A DNA stretch of 64,000 nt from Lysinibacillus sp. BPa_S21. GTDB taxonomy: Bacteria; Bacillota; Bacilli; Bacillales_A; Planococcaceae. Both the position numbers and the translations under genes were made by a program. The DNA is taken from contig NZ_JALIRS010000014.1 of the NCBI RefSeq assembly GCF_023337795.1, forward strand, positions 1-64,000. Reading direction: 5' to 3'. How positions within the stretch are numbered: the first letter of the stretch is position 1; each line of letters starts with the position of its first letter. Under the pieces are notes generated by a model, which saw nothing but the letters and a program-made list of their open reading frames with translations, did not search any database and was not told the origin of the DNA. Of this stretch, positions 25,118-36,519 are shown in pieces.

Positions 25118-26290
25118 TTATTTCTTCTTTAACATCATTGTTGTAGCTAAAATGCCCAACATTAATAGTATAAAAATCATATAGGTAAATGTATGGTTAC
25201 CAGTCTTATCATAGCAATAGCCAATAAGTATAGGGATCACGGAACTTATCATAAAGCCACCTGAAAGAACCATAGATGACCAGCTATTTGCCTCCTCATC
25301 ATTTCTTGCCTCATCCAATGGTAACAATAAGCCAATTGGAAATAAGCCACTTAATACGAAACCTATGATGAATACAGCAATCCATAACAATGACCCTGAG
25401 CCTAACCAAAGCATCACAAAGCCAATCACCCCTAAAAACCCTAAAGAAAATAGCCAACCGATTCGATTTGACCATTTTTCCATTAGTATGGGCACCAAAA
25501 TATTACCAATCATTTGTATAATAGACATAAATGTTAGCATCGAACTTGCCGCGACAAGAGAAAAGCCCTTATCCTGCAAGATCGGTGCTAGCCAAGACAT
25601 TATGGAGAAGAACAAAGATGTTTGGATGCCAAAGTAAATTAAAATGATCCACGCACGGACATTTTTCCACGGATTTCGTGCAGCATTTTCAGCCAATGCA
25701 CCTGTTTCTGGCAGGTTTTGATTTTGTATGACAAGTAACCATATACAAATGGCAATAATAGCAAGTATTCCCCAACTGCCAATCGCCATTGTCCAGCTCT
25801 CATGAAAATGATTATAAAATGGGATTGTTAGTGCCGCACTCAATGTTGCCCCTGTTCCGATTCCAAATGAATAAATGCCTACAACAGTCGTAAAACGCTT
25901 TGGGAATTTTTTCTTTATATAGGCATTTAATATGGGACCAATCAGTGCAATTGCAAATCCTGCAGCAAAGCTTGTGACTACAAGTAGAACATAACTTTCT
26001 TGTAAAAAGCGTAGCCCATTTGCTAATGCCAGGATCATGATTAAGAGCGTAATGGCTGTTTTTGTTCCGAGTTTTCTTTGTAATGGCACTGCAAATGGGG
26101 CAAAGAGCCCCATACAAAACACCGGAATAGATGTTAAAAAGCTCATTTTTGTATTTGATATATGGAGTGATTCCAAAAGTACATTAAATAGTGGTCCGAT
26201 TGCTGTGACTGCTGGTCGCATATTGAGCGCAACCAAGAAAATACAAACAACCACAAGTACCATGGAAAGACGCCATTGTTTTTTCTGCAT
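25118..26290 (-). CDS. CynX/NimT family MFS transporter
   Basis: 390 residues with about 12 membrane helices. The N-terminal ALNMRPAVTAIGPL signature is characteristic of the CynX/NimT branch of the major facilitator superfamily (cyanate and 2-nitroimidazole transporters and relatives). The substrate is not predictable from this. It is a single gene with its own terminator. The upstream gap to argS holds no other gene. Confidence 0.88.
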   Translation of the reverse strand: MQKKQWRLSMVLVVVCIFLVALNMRPAVTAIGPLFNVLLESLHISNTKMSFLTSIPVFCMGLFAPFAVPLQRKLGTKTAITLLIMILALANGLRFLQESYVLLVVTSFAAGFAIALIGPILNAYIKKKFPKRFTTVVGIYSFGIGTGATLSAALTIPFYNHFHESWTMAIGSWGILAIIAICIWLLVIQNQNLPETGALAENAARNPWKNVRAWIILIYFGIQTSLFFSIMSWLAPILQDKGFSLVAASSMLTFMSIIQMIGNILVPILMEKWSNRIGWLFSLGFLGVIGFVMLWLGSGSLLWIAVFIIGFVLSGLFPIGLLLPLDEARNDEEANSWSSMVLSGGFMISSVIPILIGYCYDKTGNHTFTYMIFILLMLGILATTMMLKKK

Positions 26291-26462
26291 ACTTTCAAAA
26301 AACCTTCTCTCTATTGATACAGTTAAAAATTCAACTAAATTTGTTAGATCTTTGAATTCTCACTATATCCTTTTACCATTTTTTCTAGTATCGGTCAATT
26401 TAATGGCAATTATTGATGAAAAGATATAGCTAGTATCAAGAAATAGCTGCAGCTTACGATAC

Positions 26463-28136
26463 TTACATTTTTTTTGGCGCTGCAATTCCTAACAGTGCTA
26501 ACGATTCTTTTAGAACAACGGCTACACAATGACAAAATGCTAATCTAGATGTTCTTTGGCTGTCATCGACCAATACTTTATTGTGCGCATAATATTTATT
26601 AAATTGGCGGGCTAATTGTAAAGCATATTTAGCAATTTGTGATGGATCTGCTTGCTCTAAAGCGTTAGCAATTACTTTCGGAAATTGTTCCAGTAATAAA
26701 ATAACTGGCCATGCTTGCTCCCCTAATGCTTCAAACGATACTTCGTAACTTTGTTCATCGGCTTTTTCCAAAAGTGATGAAATACGTGCATACGTATATT
26801 GAATATATGGCCCTGTTTCGCCTTCGAAATGCATCATTTGCTCAATCGAAAACTCAATATCATGAAGACGATCATTTTTCAAATCGTTAAAAATAACCGC
26901 TCCTACACCAATCTGACGTGCAATGTTCTCTTTATCCATTAGATTTGGATTTTTTTCCTCGATATTTCGCTTTGCAGTAGCAATCGCTTCTGTAAGTACA
27001 TCTGCTAATAAAACGATTTTACCTTTACGCGTCGACATTTTTTTACCTTCTTTTAGAATCATGCCAAAAGGTACATGTCGTAAGTCTTTTGCCCAATCAT
27101 ACCCCATCTTTTCAATGACTTTAAATAACTGGTTAAAATGAAGTGACTGTTCATTCCCTACAACGTAAAATATTTTTTTCGGGTCATATTGTTGTTGACG
27201 ATAAAAAGCAGCTGCTAAATCACGGGTAGCATAGAGTGTAGCCCCGTCTGTTTTAGTTATTAAGCAAGGTGGCATATTATCTATTTCAACGACATAAGCA
27301 CCGTCGGATTTCACAAGTAAGTCTTTATCTTCCAACTCTTTCACAACAGCAGCCATTTTGTCGTTGTAGAACGCTTCTCCAACGAAAGAGTCAAAGTTAA
27401 TTCCAAGCAGTTGATAAATAGTCTTGAATTCTTCTAGTGATGCATCTCTAAACCATTGCCATAACGCTAACGCTTCTTTATCGCCATCTTCTAATGCTTT
27501 AAATGCAGCACGTGCCTGTTCATTGAGTGTTTCATCCTGCTCCGCTTCTTCATGGAACTTCACATAGATTTTTAAAAGTTCCTCGATTGGAGCAGCTTCA
27601 ATTGTTTTTTGATCTCCCCATTTTCGATAGGCCACGATTAATTTCCCAAACTGTGTTCCCCAATCTCCTAAATGATTAATTCGGATTGCTTGGTAGCCAT
27701 TTTTCTCTGCTATGTTTGCCAATGCATTGCCGATCACTGTAGAACGTAAATGACCCATGGAAAAAGGCTTCGCTATATTAGGTGAAGAAAAATCCAACAC
27801 AACATTCCCCTTCGATTCCTGCTGAGTCCCGTATAAATTTTCTTCTTTTACTATTTGACTAAGCACCTGCTGTGTAATCGTTGGTTGATGGTAAAATATA
27901 TTGACATACCCGCCTACTACTTGAATCTCTTGTATTACATCACAACTTAAATTGTTTTTTATGTCCGATGCGATACTATTTGGAGATTTTCTTAATTTTT
28001 TTGCCAGTGTAAAGCACGGCAATGCTACATCCCCTAAGCCCAAATTTTTCGGTTTCTCTAGTAAATTTTGAATGTCATTGACAGTTAACTCATTATTTAA
28101 TGCCATAGCGATGCTTTTCGCAATTTGTGTATGCAT
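26463..28136 (-). CDS. argS: Arginine--tRNA ligase
   Basis: 557 residues. The class I signature appears as FSMGHLRST near residue 131 (HIGH equivalent) and MSTRKGK near 370 (KMSKS equivalent), with an N-terminal tRNA-binding add-on domain and a helical C-terminal anticodon-binding domain. It charges tRNA-Arg with arginine. The start is the ATG at 28136, eight bases after AAAGGAG; earlier ATGs lie in or before that site. It is preceded by a T-box leader and a good SigA promoter, so expression should rise when tRNA-Arg is uncharged. Confidence 0.97.
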   Translation of the reverse strand: MHTQIAKSIAMALNNELTVNDIQNLLEKPKNLGLGDVALPCFTLAKKLRKSPNSIASDIKNNLSCDVIQEIQVVGGYVNIFYHQPTITQQVLSQIVKEENLYGTQQESKGNVVLDFSSPNIAKPFSMGHLRSTVIGNALANIAEKNGYQAIRINHLGDWGTQFGKLIVAYRKWGDQKTIEAAPIEELLKIYVKFHEEAEQDETLNEQARAAFKALEDGDKEALALWQWFRDASLEEFKTIYQLLGINFDSFVGEAFYNDKMAAVVKELEDKDLLVKSDGAYVVEIDNMPPCLITKTDGATLYATRDLAAAFYRQQQYDPKKIFYVVGNEQSLHFNQLFKVIEKMGYDWAKDLRHVPFGMILKEGKKMSTRKGKIVLLADVLTEAIATAKRNIEEKNPNLMDKENIARQIGVGAVIFNDLKNDRLHDIEFSIEQMMHFEGETGPYIQYTYARISSLLEKADEQSYEVSFEALGEQAWPVILLLEQFPKVIANALEQADPSQIAKYALQLARQFNKYYAHNKVLVDDSQRTSRLAFCHCVAVVLKESLALLGIAAPKKM

Positions 28137-28157
28137 GTTCATTCTCCTTTCCATAAT

Positions 28158-28400
28158 AAAAGCCCCCGTCTCTAAAAAATAGAGACGAGAGCATAGTTAT
28201 CCCGTGGTACCACTCTAGTTGCCATATAATATGACCACTTTCTGTTGTTAACGAGGTGACTCCCCGTTATTCTCTACTACTAATTCGAGAACCTTCTCCA
28301 AAGTGCGTTTCATTTATGGCCCCTGCATTAGGCTCACACCATCCCTAATTCGCTTTCCAGTAGATCCATAAATTACTCTCTTTTTCATTGAATTTAACTG
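28158..28400 (-). promoter_or_regulatory. T-box leader of argS
   Basis: On the minus strand the T-box core AGAGTGGTACCACGGG (28199-28214) is followed by a terminator hairpin (stem GTCTCTA / TAGAGAC, then a T-run, near 28158-28195). Upstream, GGGATGGTGTGAG fits the AG-box region. A specifier candidate CGC (an arginine codon) lies in ATGAAACGCACTT near 28305. Uncharged tRNA-Arg would stabilise the antiterminator and allow argS expression. Confidence 0.92.
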
Positions 28401-28412
28401 TAATTTCGAAAT

Positions 28413-28441
28413 ATTCTACACAACACCTCGATTAAAGTCAA
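28413..28441 (-). promoter_or_regulatory. SigA promoter of the argS leader
   Basis: TTGACT and TAGAAT are 17 bases apart on the minus strand (28436-28441 and 28413-28418), a near-consensus SigA promoter directly before the T-box leader. Confidence 0.85.
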
Positions 28442-28528
28442 TAGTGCTTTTGCAATGTAATAAAAAAACGGTTGTGAACGGTGTGTTACCATTATTTTTA
28501 AATGATTGATATTTTTGATCATACAAGG

Positions 28529-28557
28529 AAAACCTGTACTATTTGGCAATCGTCTAA
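28529..28557 (+). promoter_or_regulatory. ECF-type promoter ahead of the sigma factor gene
   Basis: AAAACC (28529-28534) and CGTCTAA (28551-28557) are 16 bases apart, the usual AAC...CGTC pattern of ECF sigma factors. Its position just before the ECF gene suggests autoregulation. Confidence 0.6.
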
Positions 28558-28583
28558 TGAATGAACACGTTAGGAGGGACGAT

Positions 28584-29135
28584 ATGGAGGAAACAATAAC
28601 AGCAAGTAGCTTATCACGAGATCAGGTGGTTGAGGAGCTAATGACAAATTATGGTCAAGAGGTACTGCAGCTTGTTTATACATATGTACATGATGCCCCT
28701 CTTGCTGAGGATTTGACGCAAGAGATTTTTATCAAGTGTTATAAGGCTCTCTCAACATATCAAGGTCATTCCAGCTTGAAAACATGGTTGTGGCGTATTG
28801 CTATTAATCATTCAAAGGACTATATAAAAAGCTGGTATAAGAAAAACGTCGATGTAACGGAAACGAAGGTGTTAGCGGAAGCATTAGAAACGGGAGATTT
28901 GCTTGAGCAAGTTGTGCAGAATAGTGAGGACGAGGCATTGTTTGACATAGTGATGACTCTCCCCGTTAAGTATCGTGAACTTATTTATTTTTATTATTTT
29001 GAAGACTATTCGATCCAAGAGATTGCCAACATTTTATCATTGAATAACAATACGGTGAAAACAAGACTTCGTAAGGCCCGTTCTTTGTTGCAAAAAGCGT
29101 TAGGAGGGAATCCATTTGACGGAAACACGTTTTAA
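28584..29135 (+). CDS. ECF-type RNA polymerase sigma factor
   Basis: 183 residues starting at the ATG after AGGAGGG; the longer frame upstream has no site. Region 2 (about 20-80, with DAPLAEDLTQEIFIKCY and SSLKTWLWRIAINHSKDY) and region 4 (about 120-175, with YSIQEIANILSLNNNTVKTR) are both complete. It directs RNA polymerase to a stress regulon of unknown content. It overlaps the PadR gene by 20 bases. A membrane-bound antagonist may be the SEDS-like protein encoded third, or the PadR protein's N-terminal extension. Confidence 0.92.
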   Translation: MEETITASSLSRDQVVEELMTNYGQEVLQLVYTYVHDAPLAEDLTQEIFIKCYKALSTYQGHSSLKTWLWRIAINHSKDYIKSWYKKNVDVTETKVLAEALETGDLLEQVVQNSEDEALFDIVMTLPVKYRELIYFYYFEDYSIQEIANILSLNNNTVKTRLRKARSLLQKALGGNPFDGNTF

Positions 29136-29511
29136 ACAAGCTATGAAAAATCAATTTAAAAAGATGCAGTTTACAGAAATGCATAAGGAAGCTGTACGTA
29201 AAGGGATTCAAGAGGAACTTTCAGATCAGTCGCTACTAACGATGCTACAAACGAAGCGCTCAGGTTTTGAAATTACGCAACTTCTTTATGCAAAAAACAA
29301 AGAGGTCATTCATTTAAATGAAGGAATGATCTATTCTTCCTTACATCGCCTTGAACAGCAACAACTCGTCGTAAGTGAGTGGTATGGGAATGAAAAGCGC
29401 TATGTTCTTTCACGTAAGGGCGTTAAGCTGTTAACAAAGCTTCACAAAGAAACGGACAAACGCCCTGTTTTTGAGCAATTACTGAAGGAGGTACGCTATG
29501 CGAACGATTAA
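29116..29511 (+). CDS. PadR-like winged-helix protein
   Basis: 131 residues from a TTG start, with GGAGGG upstream inside the sigma gene. A basic N-terminal extension (about 1-35) precedes the PadR winged helix (about 38-110, with GFEITQLLYAK and GMIYSSLHRLEQQQLV). PadR proteins usually repress transcription on small-molecule or stress cues. The placement between an ECF sigma gene and a membrane protein gene, with overlaps on both sides, makes a role in controlling this operon likely. Confidence 0.85.
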   Translation: MTETRFKQAMKNQFKKMQFTEMHKEAVRKGIQEELSDQSLLTMLQTKRSGFEITQLLYAKNKEVIHLNEGMIYSSLHRLEQQQLVVSEWYGNEKRYVLSRKGVKLLTKLHKETDKRPVFEQLLKEVRYAND

Positions 29512-30736
29512 AGAATTTACTCAACACGTAAAGGGACATATTCGTAATAAGGAGGCACATGATGCTGTTGAAAAAGAGCTAACTTATCATTTAGCGAAGT
29601 CAAAGCATGCTTGGCAAGAAAAGGGCTATAAAGCTACAGATGCGGAATTACGGGCTGTACGTGAAATGGGCAATGCTACAAACCTCGGCGTCTCACTTAA
29701 TCAGATTCATCAGCCGAAAATCGATTGGCTACTCGTTATTCCATTTATGCTTGCAGTAATGTGTAGTTTCTTACCACTTCTACCAGCTGAGCTCTCGTTA
29801 CGAGATTCTATCATCCGTAATATCGTGATTGTTATTGGTGGAATTGTTTTGACAATCTTCTTAATGCGACTCGATTTTCGCAAGCTAGAGCGCTATTCCA
29901 CGCAGATGTATATACTGGGATGTCTCTTATTTCTTATTATTTTAAATGGTAATGAAACAATTAATGGGGTTGTTTTTTTTAGAGTTGGCCCCCTAGAACT
30001 TAAAGGTTGGATGACGATGCCCCTCTTTTTAATTGCGTTTGCAGGGCTTTTCGCTAAACAAAAAAAACCATTATGGTTGCTGCTCACTCTTTATTTAATC
30101 GGTTCATATTGCTACTTGCGATTACCAGATATTTCATTATTTTGTTCATATTCAGCGATTGTTGCCACATTATTTTATGCGAGCAGCTTTTCTCGCAAGC
30201 AAAAGCTAGCAATTACTATAGCATTTAGTCTCCTGTTTGTAGCATTCATCTGCTACTTAATGTTTGCACCTTTAAAATCGTATCAACTTGAAAGAATGCA
30301 GACCATCTTTAGAACAGACTTAGATGAGAATTCTATTGTTGCACTTAGTTCAACTGTGATGAAGCACCTCACTTGGTTTGGCACTAGCTCTCAACCTTTT
30401 GCTAATGCAGCGCATACTGATTTTGCATTACTCACAATTTTACAAACGTATGGGATACTTGCAGGTGTTATCATTATATGCATTCTTGGCTTCATCATTT
30501 ATCGTTTAGCACATACACTTGGTTACATTCATAACGAATACGGTCGGTTATTAATTACTGGTGGTCTTGCTTATGTTACAACGCAAATTGCCTATCAAAT
30601 ACTTATGCTTTTCGGACTTGTACCCTTTATATCAATGCCACTCCCATTCATTAGCCATGGTGTTTTCCCAATGCTTATAGGAAGCGTTCCAATTGGCTTA
30701 ACACTTAGTATTTATCGCAGGAAATCATATATTTAA
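29498..30736 (+). CDS. SEDS-family (FtsW/RodA/SpoVE-like) membrane protein with N-terminal prefix domain
   Basis: 412 residues. Residues about 1-70 form a soluble prefix (KEAHDAVEKELTYHLA ... AELRAVREMGNA) of the permease-prefix type that often accompanies PadR regulators. About ten hydrophobic segments follow, with the SEDS signature near the end (PLPFISHGVFPMLIGS). SEDS proteins polymerise peptidoglycan glycan strands or act as divisome partners. Divergence of this signature from PFISYGG leaves enzymatic activity open. It overlaps the PadR gene by 14 bases. The sigma-PadR-SEDS trio reads as one envelope-responsive operon. Confidence 0.82.
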   Translation: MRTIKEFTQHVKGHIRNKEAHDAVEKELTYHLAKSKHAWQEKGYKATDAELRAVREMGNATNLGVSLNQIHQPKIDWLLVIPFMLAVMCSFLPLLPAELSLRDSIIRNIVIVIGGIVLTIFLMRLDFRKLERYSTQMYILGCLLFLIILNGNETINGVVFFRVGPLELKGWMTMPLFLIAFAGLFAKQKKPLWLLLTLYLIGSYCYLRLPDISLFCSYSAIVATLFYASSFSRKQKLAITIAFSLLFVAFICYLMFAPLKSYQLERMQTIFRTDLDENSIVALSSTVMKHLTWFGTSSQPFANAAHTDFALLTILQTYGILAGVIIICILGFIIYRLAHTLGYIHNEYGRLLITGGLAYVTTQIAYQILMLFGLVPFISMPLPFISHGVFPMLIGSVPIGLTLSIYRRKSYI

Positions 30737-32901
<2,165 letters not shown>

Positions 32902-32905
32902 TAAC

Positions 32906-32945
32906 AAACAGGGTTCTCCTATTCAAAAGGAGAACCCTGTTTCTT
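32906..32945 (+). terminator. Terminator of ykpA
   Basis: A 15-bp perfect stem AAACAGGGTTCTCCT with AGGAGAACCCTGTTT (32906-32920 with 32928-32942), right after the stop codon. Confidence 0.92.
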
Positions 32946-32986
32946 TGATGAAGGATATCTTCAATGTACTTGTCCTGTATTATAAC

Positions 32987-33186
32987 TTACTTCTTCACTG
33001 CTAAAAAAGCAAAGTCAGCAGCTATTTCACTTGGTAGCCCCATACGTTGAATTGGCTGATTGCAACTTTCGTAATTGACGCCTTTTGTTATACATGTTTC
33101 AGTCTCCCCTTGTGAGATAAAGCTATCGCAATTGCTTAACCAATACCATTTGCAGCCCCAGTTATGATTCCCACTTCTCTTGCCAT
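32987..33186 (-). pseudogene. Short-chain dehydrogenase remnant with internal deletion
   Basis: It begins with an ATG and GIITGAANGIG, the cofactor-binding glycine motif of SDR enzymes, then meets an in-frame stop. After a deletion of most of the gene, the last 25 codons continue in another frame as QPIQRMGLPSEIAADFAFLA, typical of an SDR C-terminus. Only about 200 of the usual 740 bases remain. Confidence 0.8.
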
Positions 33187-33188
33187 TA

Positions 33189-33386
33189 CTACGATTTAGT
33201 CGAGGTCATTGCTATTTCTACTTGAGCATCTGACATCTGTTCACTTTCTTGTACTTTCTCGACAATTTCCTCATATTCAGTGATCGTCCGTGTATCAGGG
33301 GAAAATACTGCCAGTAGCAGTGACATCAGTAGCCCCGTTATCATTAATACACCAAATAAATAGGGTGATGTCCCATATTCTGTCAT
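33189..33386 (-). pseudogene. Possible 3' remnant of an MFS transporter gene
   Basis: 65 codons with one strong hydrophobic segment near residues 8-28, followed by a charged tail. This resembles the last helix and C-terminus of an MFS permease. No start with a ribosome site is visible. It ends two bases before the SDR remnant, which suggests a shared decay event. It could also be a short independent membrane peptide. Confidence 0.4.
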
Positions 33387-33396
33387 TATATTCAGT

Positions 33397-33424
33397 AAAA
33401 AAAGACAGATACACCGAGTATCTG
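33397..33424 (-). terminator. Terminator of the DinB gene
   Basis: CAGATAC (33406-33412) pairs with GTATCTG (33418-33424), and a T-run follows on the minus strand. Confidence 0.8.
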
Positions 33425-33434
33425 CCGTTTACGG

Positions 33435-33908
33435 TTATTTTTGCATTTCTTTCGTTGGACCTAATACACCCGGAACTGGTAAGCCTGCTTGACGTAAGAG
33501 CACTGTCATTTGTCCACGGTGATGTGTTTGATGATCGATTAGGACACGCAATAATGCACCTCTTTTAACTGGTCCATTGAAGCCTTTTACTTCCTCTAGC
33601 AAATCTTCATTTGATAGCTTTGCCGCTTCCTCTTTCACATCATTTGCTACCTTTTCGTAAGCAGCTACAATCTCAGCTGCTGTAGAAGGAATTGAGTCTT
33701 CTTGACGAATCATAGGAACCTGTAAACCTGCTAAATAACTGAAATAACCAGCCGCACCAACTAAATGCCAGCCTAGCCAGCCTAGTGTGCTGTGATCTTC
33801 TACGATACTTTGCTCAAGCTTTTCATCCGTTACGGCTTTTAATACTTGAATAGTGCCATGTGCTGATGCTGCCCACTCACTTAAAAAATCATCTACTTGT
33901 CGATACAT
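33435..33908 (-). CDS. DinB family protein
   Basis: 157 residues, a four-helix bundle of the DinB/YfiT type. The metal-binding histidines appear in WLGWHLVGA near residue 48 and in DHQTHHRGQMTVLLRQAG near 128. Family members are metal-dependent enzymes or thiol-transferase-like proteins; the substrate here is unknown. A single gene with its own terminator. Confidence 0.88.
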   Translation of the reverse strand: MYRQVDDFLSEWAASAHGTIQVLKAVTDEKLEQSIVEDHSTLGWLGWHLVGAAGYFSYLAGLQVPMIRQEDSIPSTAAEIVAAYEKVANDVKEEAAKLSNEDLLEEVKGFNGPVKRGALLRVLIDHQTHHRGQMTVLLRQAGLPVPGVLGPTKEMQK

Positions 33909-34245
33909 CTAAACGCCTCCCATTTTCGTAAGTTCACTTCTATCATATTAAATATGAAACTTTCTTACAAGTTTCCACCTATAAGTTTACATAATATAAT
34001 TATTTCATAAAAATTAGTATGCGAATCATAAAATTGTATACTAGTTACAGATTTAGCCATTGAGCTAATGCAGCATAGTGTTGTTCGCATGTCTCATGTT
34101 TCACTGGATTTTTCGACTTATACCTAGTATTTTACCAAGCTATTGTCCATAAACACAGAACCCCGAACAGAGACACTTTTTTATAAAGTGTGTCCTCTAT
34201 TCAGGGTTCGATTCAAAGAGACATTAAATAATCAATTAGCATATT
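33909..34245. other. Intergenic region
   Basis: 337 bases. A large hairpin (GAACCCCGAACAGAG near 34158 with CTCTATTCAGGGTTC ending 34209, imperfect) sits downstream of the leftward lipoprotein gene and probably terminates it. No gene was seen. Confidence 0.5.
34157..34209 (-). terminator. Long imperfect hairpin, probable terminator
   Basis: Arms of about 22 bases with a few mismatches around an AT-rich loop, 37 bases past the lipoprotein stop codon. No strong T-run follows. Confidence 0.55.
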
Positions 34246-35352
34246 CTAATATGTAACCGTCATATCCGTAACAAAAGCAGGTTTTTTATACTCATATACT
34301 TTTGTTATTTCTTTATTATCTAAGTCATACTTATAGATACACTGTATTTTAGTAGTTATACCGTTAAAATTAACTTCTTCATTTTTAGGTATACCTGCAA
34401 AATAAATGAACCGTTCATTTTTGGAAAGTACCGCTAACCTTCTTTGGCCAATCTCTGCTAGTACAGGACTCGGACTTTCTTTAATCATTTGATCCGTTAA
34501 TATGGTTGTTAATGTCTTGCTTGTAAGAGATAGTTTATATATACCACTTCCTTCATCTTCATTTACATTCTCACCTCCAAGAATTATAGACTTCTCATCA
34601 GGTCCATAAGCAATAGAATCAATATTGATAGCTTTTATACTTGTGATCAACTTCATGTCGGATCCATCTAAATTCATTTCATATATTGAATACATAATTT
34701 GCTCTAGAGTTTCTCCAGTCTCATTACTTGCTTTAAATCTTGCCTTGTTTTCTTCCTCAGAAACAAATGCACCAATGATTTTGTTAGTAGAAATGTCATA
34801 CATTTCTACAGCACGATCAGCTTGTTCAGTATCAAATACAATAGAATCTTTCTTTTCCACATCTACTTTTGCAATCTTTGAAACAGGGTATTTTTCCCCT
34901 AATATTTCACTATAGATTGTTTTACCTTCCTTATCACCAAATCTAGGCATAAGTTGTCCTAAAGTATCATTTGTGACTTGATGAGTTTTTTTATCATTTC
35001 TGTCTAATAAATAAATCTCCCAAGGTCCATCACCTTTTGCACTTGTATAGGCAAGGTATCGTTTATTGCCTGAAAGTGTTGCATGCAACCAAACCGTTTC
35101 ATTAGTCACTAACTCTTCCTCTACAATTTTTTCAGCATCTAGTTCCACTACGCTACTTTTGCCTTCGTTATTAAATATAGAAACAATGAGTTTTTCGTTT
35201 TCGTTACTAATCGTACTGTTCTCTTCCTTTTTTTTCATAAGTGTACTGTCGTCTTCTTTCTCTTGACATCCAAACAATAGAACCAATAAAGATAATAAAA
35301 TTATTGCTGTAAAAAACGATGATTTTTTGCATTTACAATTAAATATATACAT
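34246..35352 (-). CDS. Lipoprotein with TolB/WD40-like beta-propeller
   Basis: 368 residues. The signal peptide (hydrophobic about 13-29) ends in LLFGC, a lipobox. Repeated strand patterns such as WEIYLLDRNDKKTHQVTND and YEMNLDGSDMKLITS are typical of TolB-type propeller blades. It is expected to be anchored outside the membrane as a binding scaffold. No enzyme motif was seen. AAAGGA lies before the ATG. Confidence 0.7.
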   Translation of the reverse strand: MYIFNCKCKKSSFFTAIILLSLLVLLFGCQEKEDDSTLMKKKEENSTISNENEKLIVSIFNNEGKSSVVELDAEKIVEEELVTNETVWLHATLSGNKRYLAYTSAKGDGPWEIYLLDRNDKKTHQVTNDTLGQLMPRFGDKEGKTIYSEILGEKYPVSKIAKVDVEKKDSIVFDTEQADRAVEMYDISTNKIIGAFVSEEENKARFKASNETGETLEQIMYSIYEMNLDGSDMKLITSIKAINIDSIAYGPDEKSIILGGENVNEDEGSGIYKLSLTSKTLTTILTDQMIKESPSPVLAEIGQRRLAVLSKNERFIYFAGIPKNEEVNFNGITTKIQCIYKYDLDNKEITKVYEYKKPAFVTDMTVTY

Positions 35353-35574
35353 TATATGATTTTCCTTTGCTAAGTTATTTTCGATTATTAAATTCCAATA
35401 ACACTCAAAACGTTAATAGGATTGATATACCAACGTTTACAAATACTTTATGGTTCAGGTCGGTTCAAATTAACCAGAAGGTCTTCATTATCATTAGATT
35501 GAAGGAAGAAAAAAAGCACAAAGTTCTATGCTTTTATTGTTATAAGCTGCTTACTTTATTCCGCCATCTGGTCG

Positions 35575-35775
35575 TTAGCTGAATAAATTGGATATGTAAT
35601 TTCCGTTGAAAAATAAGATTAAGTCTCCAATTGCTCCAATACGAAAAAATGTAAAATAATAACTTGCGATTGTCACCCTTTTGTTAAATAGTTCCTTTAG
35701 CGCTAGAATAAACAATTCGTCAAACTTAAACCAACTGACTATCCAACCAGTTAAAAGAAAACTTAAAATCATCAT
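35575..35775 (-). CDS. Small membrane-associated protein of unknown function
   Basis: 66 residues from the ATG pair near 35775, preceded by AAAGGGG. An N-terminal hydrophobic stretch (about 3-14) and a second near 40-55, otherwise aromatic-rich. Not recognised; a real but accessory gene is plausible. It lies just downstream of the methyltransferase gene on the same strand. Confidence 0.4.
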   Translation of the reverse strand: MMILSFLLTGWIVSWFKFDELFILALKELFNKRVTIASYYFTFFRIGAIGDLILFFNGNYISNLFS

Positions 35776-35841
35776 TTCCCCTTTTCTGCCCCCCTGATAG
35801 AAGTACATTCTAGATTTACATCTTTGCTGTTTACTGATTTC

Positions 35842-36519
35842 TTAAATCTTTTTCACAACAATAGCTTTTGAAAACGGAAATGTATAAAAAAATTGCTTTA
35901 TTTCTACGCAATTGGAAACTGTATTTAATATTTGAATGTATTCTGAAGTTTTACTGAAGTCAGAAATGACTAATCGTCCATTTGGGCTTAAAACTCGCCA
36001 CATTTCAAGAATCGCCTTCCGTCTTCCTTCTATACTTTTAATGTTATGGACTACGAAGTTTGAAACCACAACGTCGAAACTCCCGTCCGAAAATGGAAGT
36101 TCCCGAGCGTCAGCATCCACGATGTCGATTGCCGCTACATTTTCAGCAACTATATTAGCTTGCAGTTTAGCTTTTCCATTCCCCCCCAAGTCCCATTTTG
36201 AGCAAATATCAGTGGCTGTCACCTTACAACCCCTTTGAGATGCCGAAATAGCCAAAAGTCCACGACCTGTTCCCACATCAAGAAGTTCATCACCTGCTTT
36301 AACTTGTGCAAGGTTCAAAATCACCTCTCTGTGTGCGATTTTAATAGTTGTTGAGTATATAAACATCCATAGGCCCGTCACAAGACAAATCAAACCATAG
36401 CCCAATACAAATCCATTTGTTGAACCAAACATACCCAATAACGTAAATACTAGCCCGATAATAGTTAAAAGAGCAACCCAAAATGGAGCGTCAACCCCAT
36501 ACCGCATGGTAATTTTCAT
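35842..36519 (-). CDS. Membrane-anchored class I SAM-dependent methyltransferase
   Basis: 225 residues. Two hydrophobic segments (about 12-32 and 36-56) precede the methyltransferase fold. Motif I is LLDVGTGRGLLA near residue 80, followed by the acidic VTATDIC strand and DIVDADARELPF. The post-I region SFDVVVSNFVVHNI matches the UbiE/Methyltransf_11 family. The acceptor substrate is unknown; the anchor suggests a lipid or membrane-bound one. Confidence 0.85.
   Translation of the reverse strand: MKITMRYGVDAPFWVALLTIIGLVFTLLGMFGSTNGFVLGYGLICLVTGLWMFIYSTTIKIAHREVILNLAQVKAGDELLDVGTGRGLLAISASQRGCKVTATDICSKWDLGGNGKAKLQANIVAENVAAIDIVDADARELPFSDGSFDVVVSNFVVHNIKSIEGRRKAILEMWRVLSPNGRLVISDFSKTSEYIQILNTVSNCVEIKQFFYTFPFSKAIVVKKI

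Noticed and set aside
25812-26117. 101-codon frame antisense or shifted within the CynX-type gene
   Set aside because: Overlaps a transporter with clear family signatures; no ribosome site.
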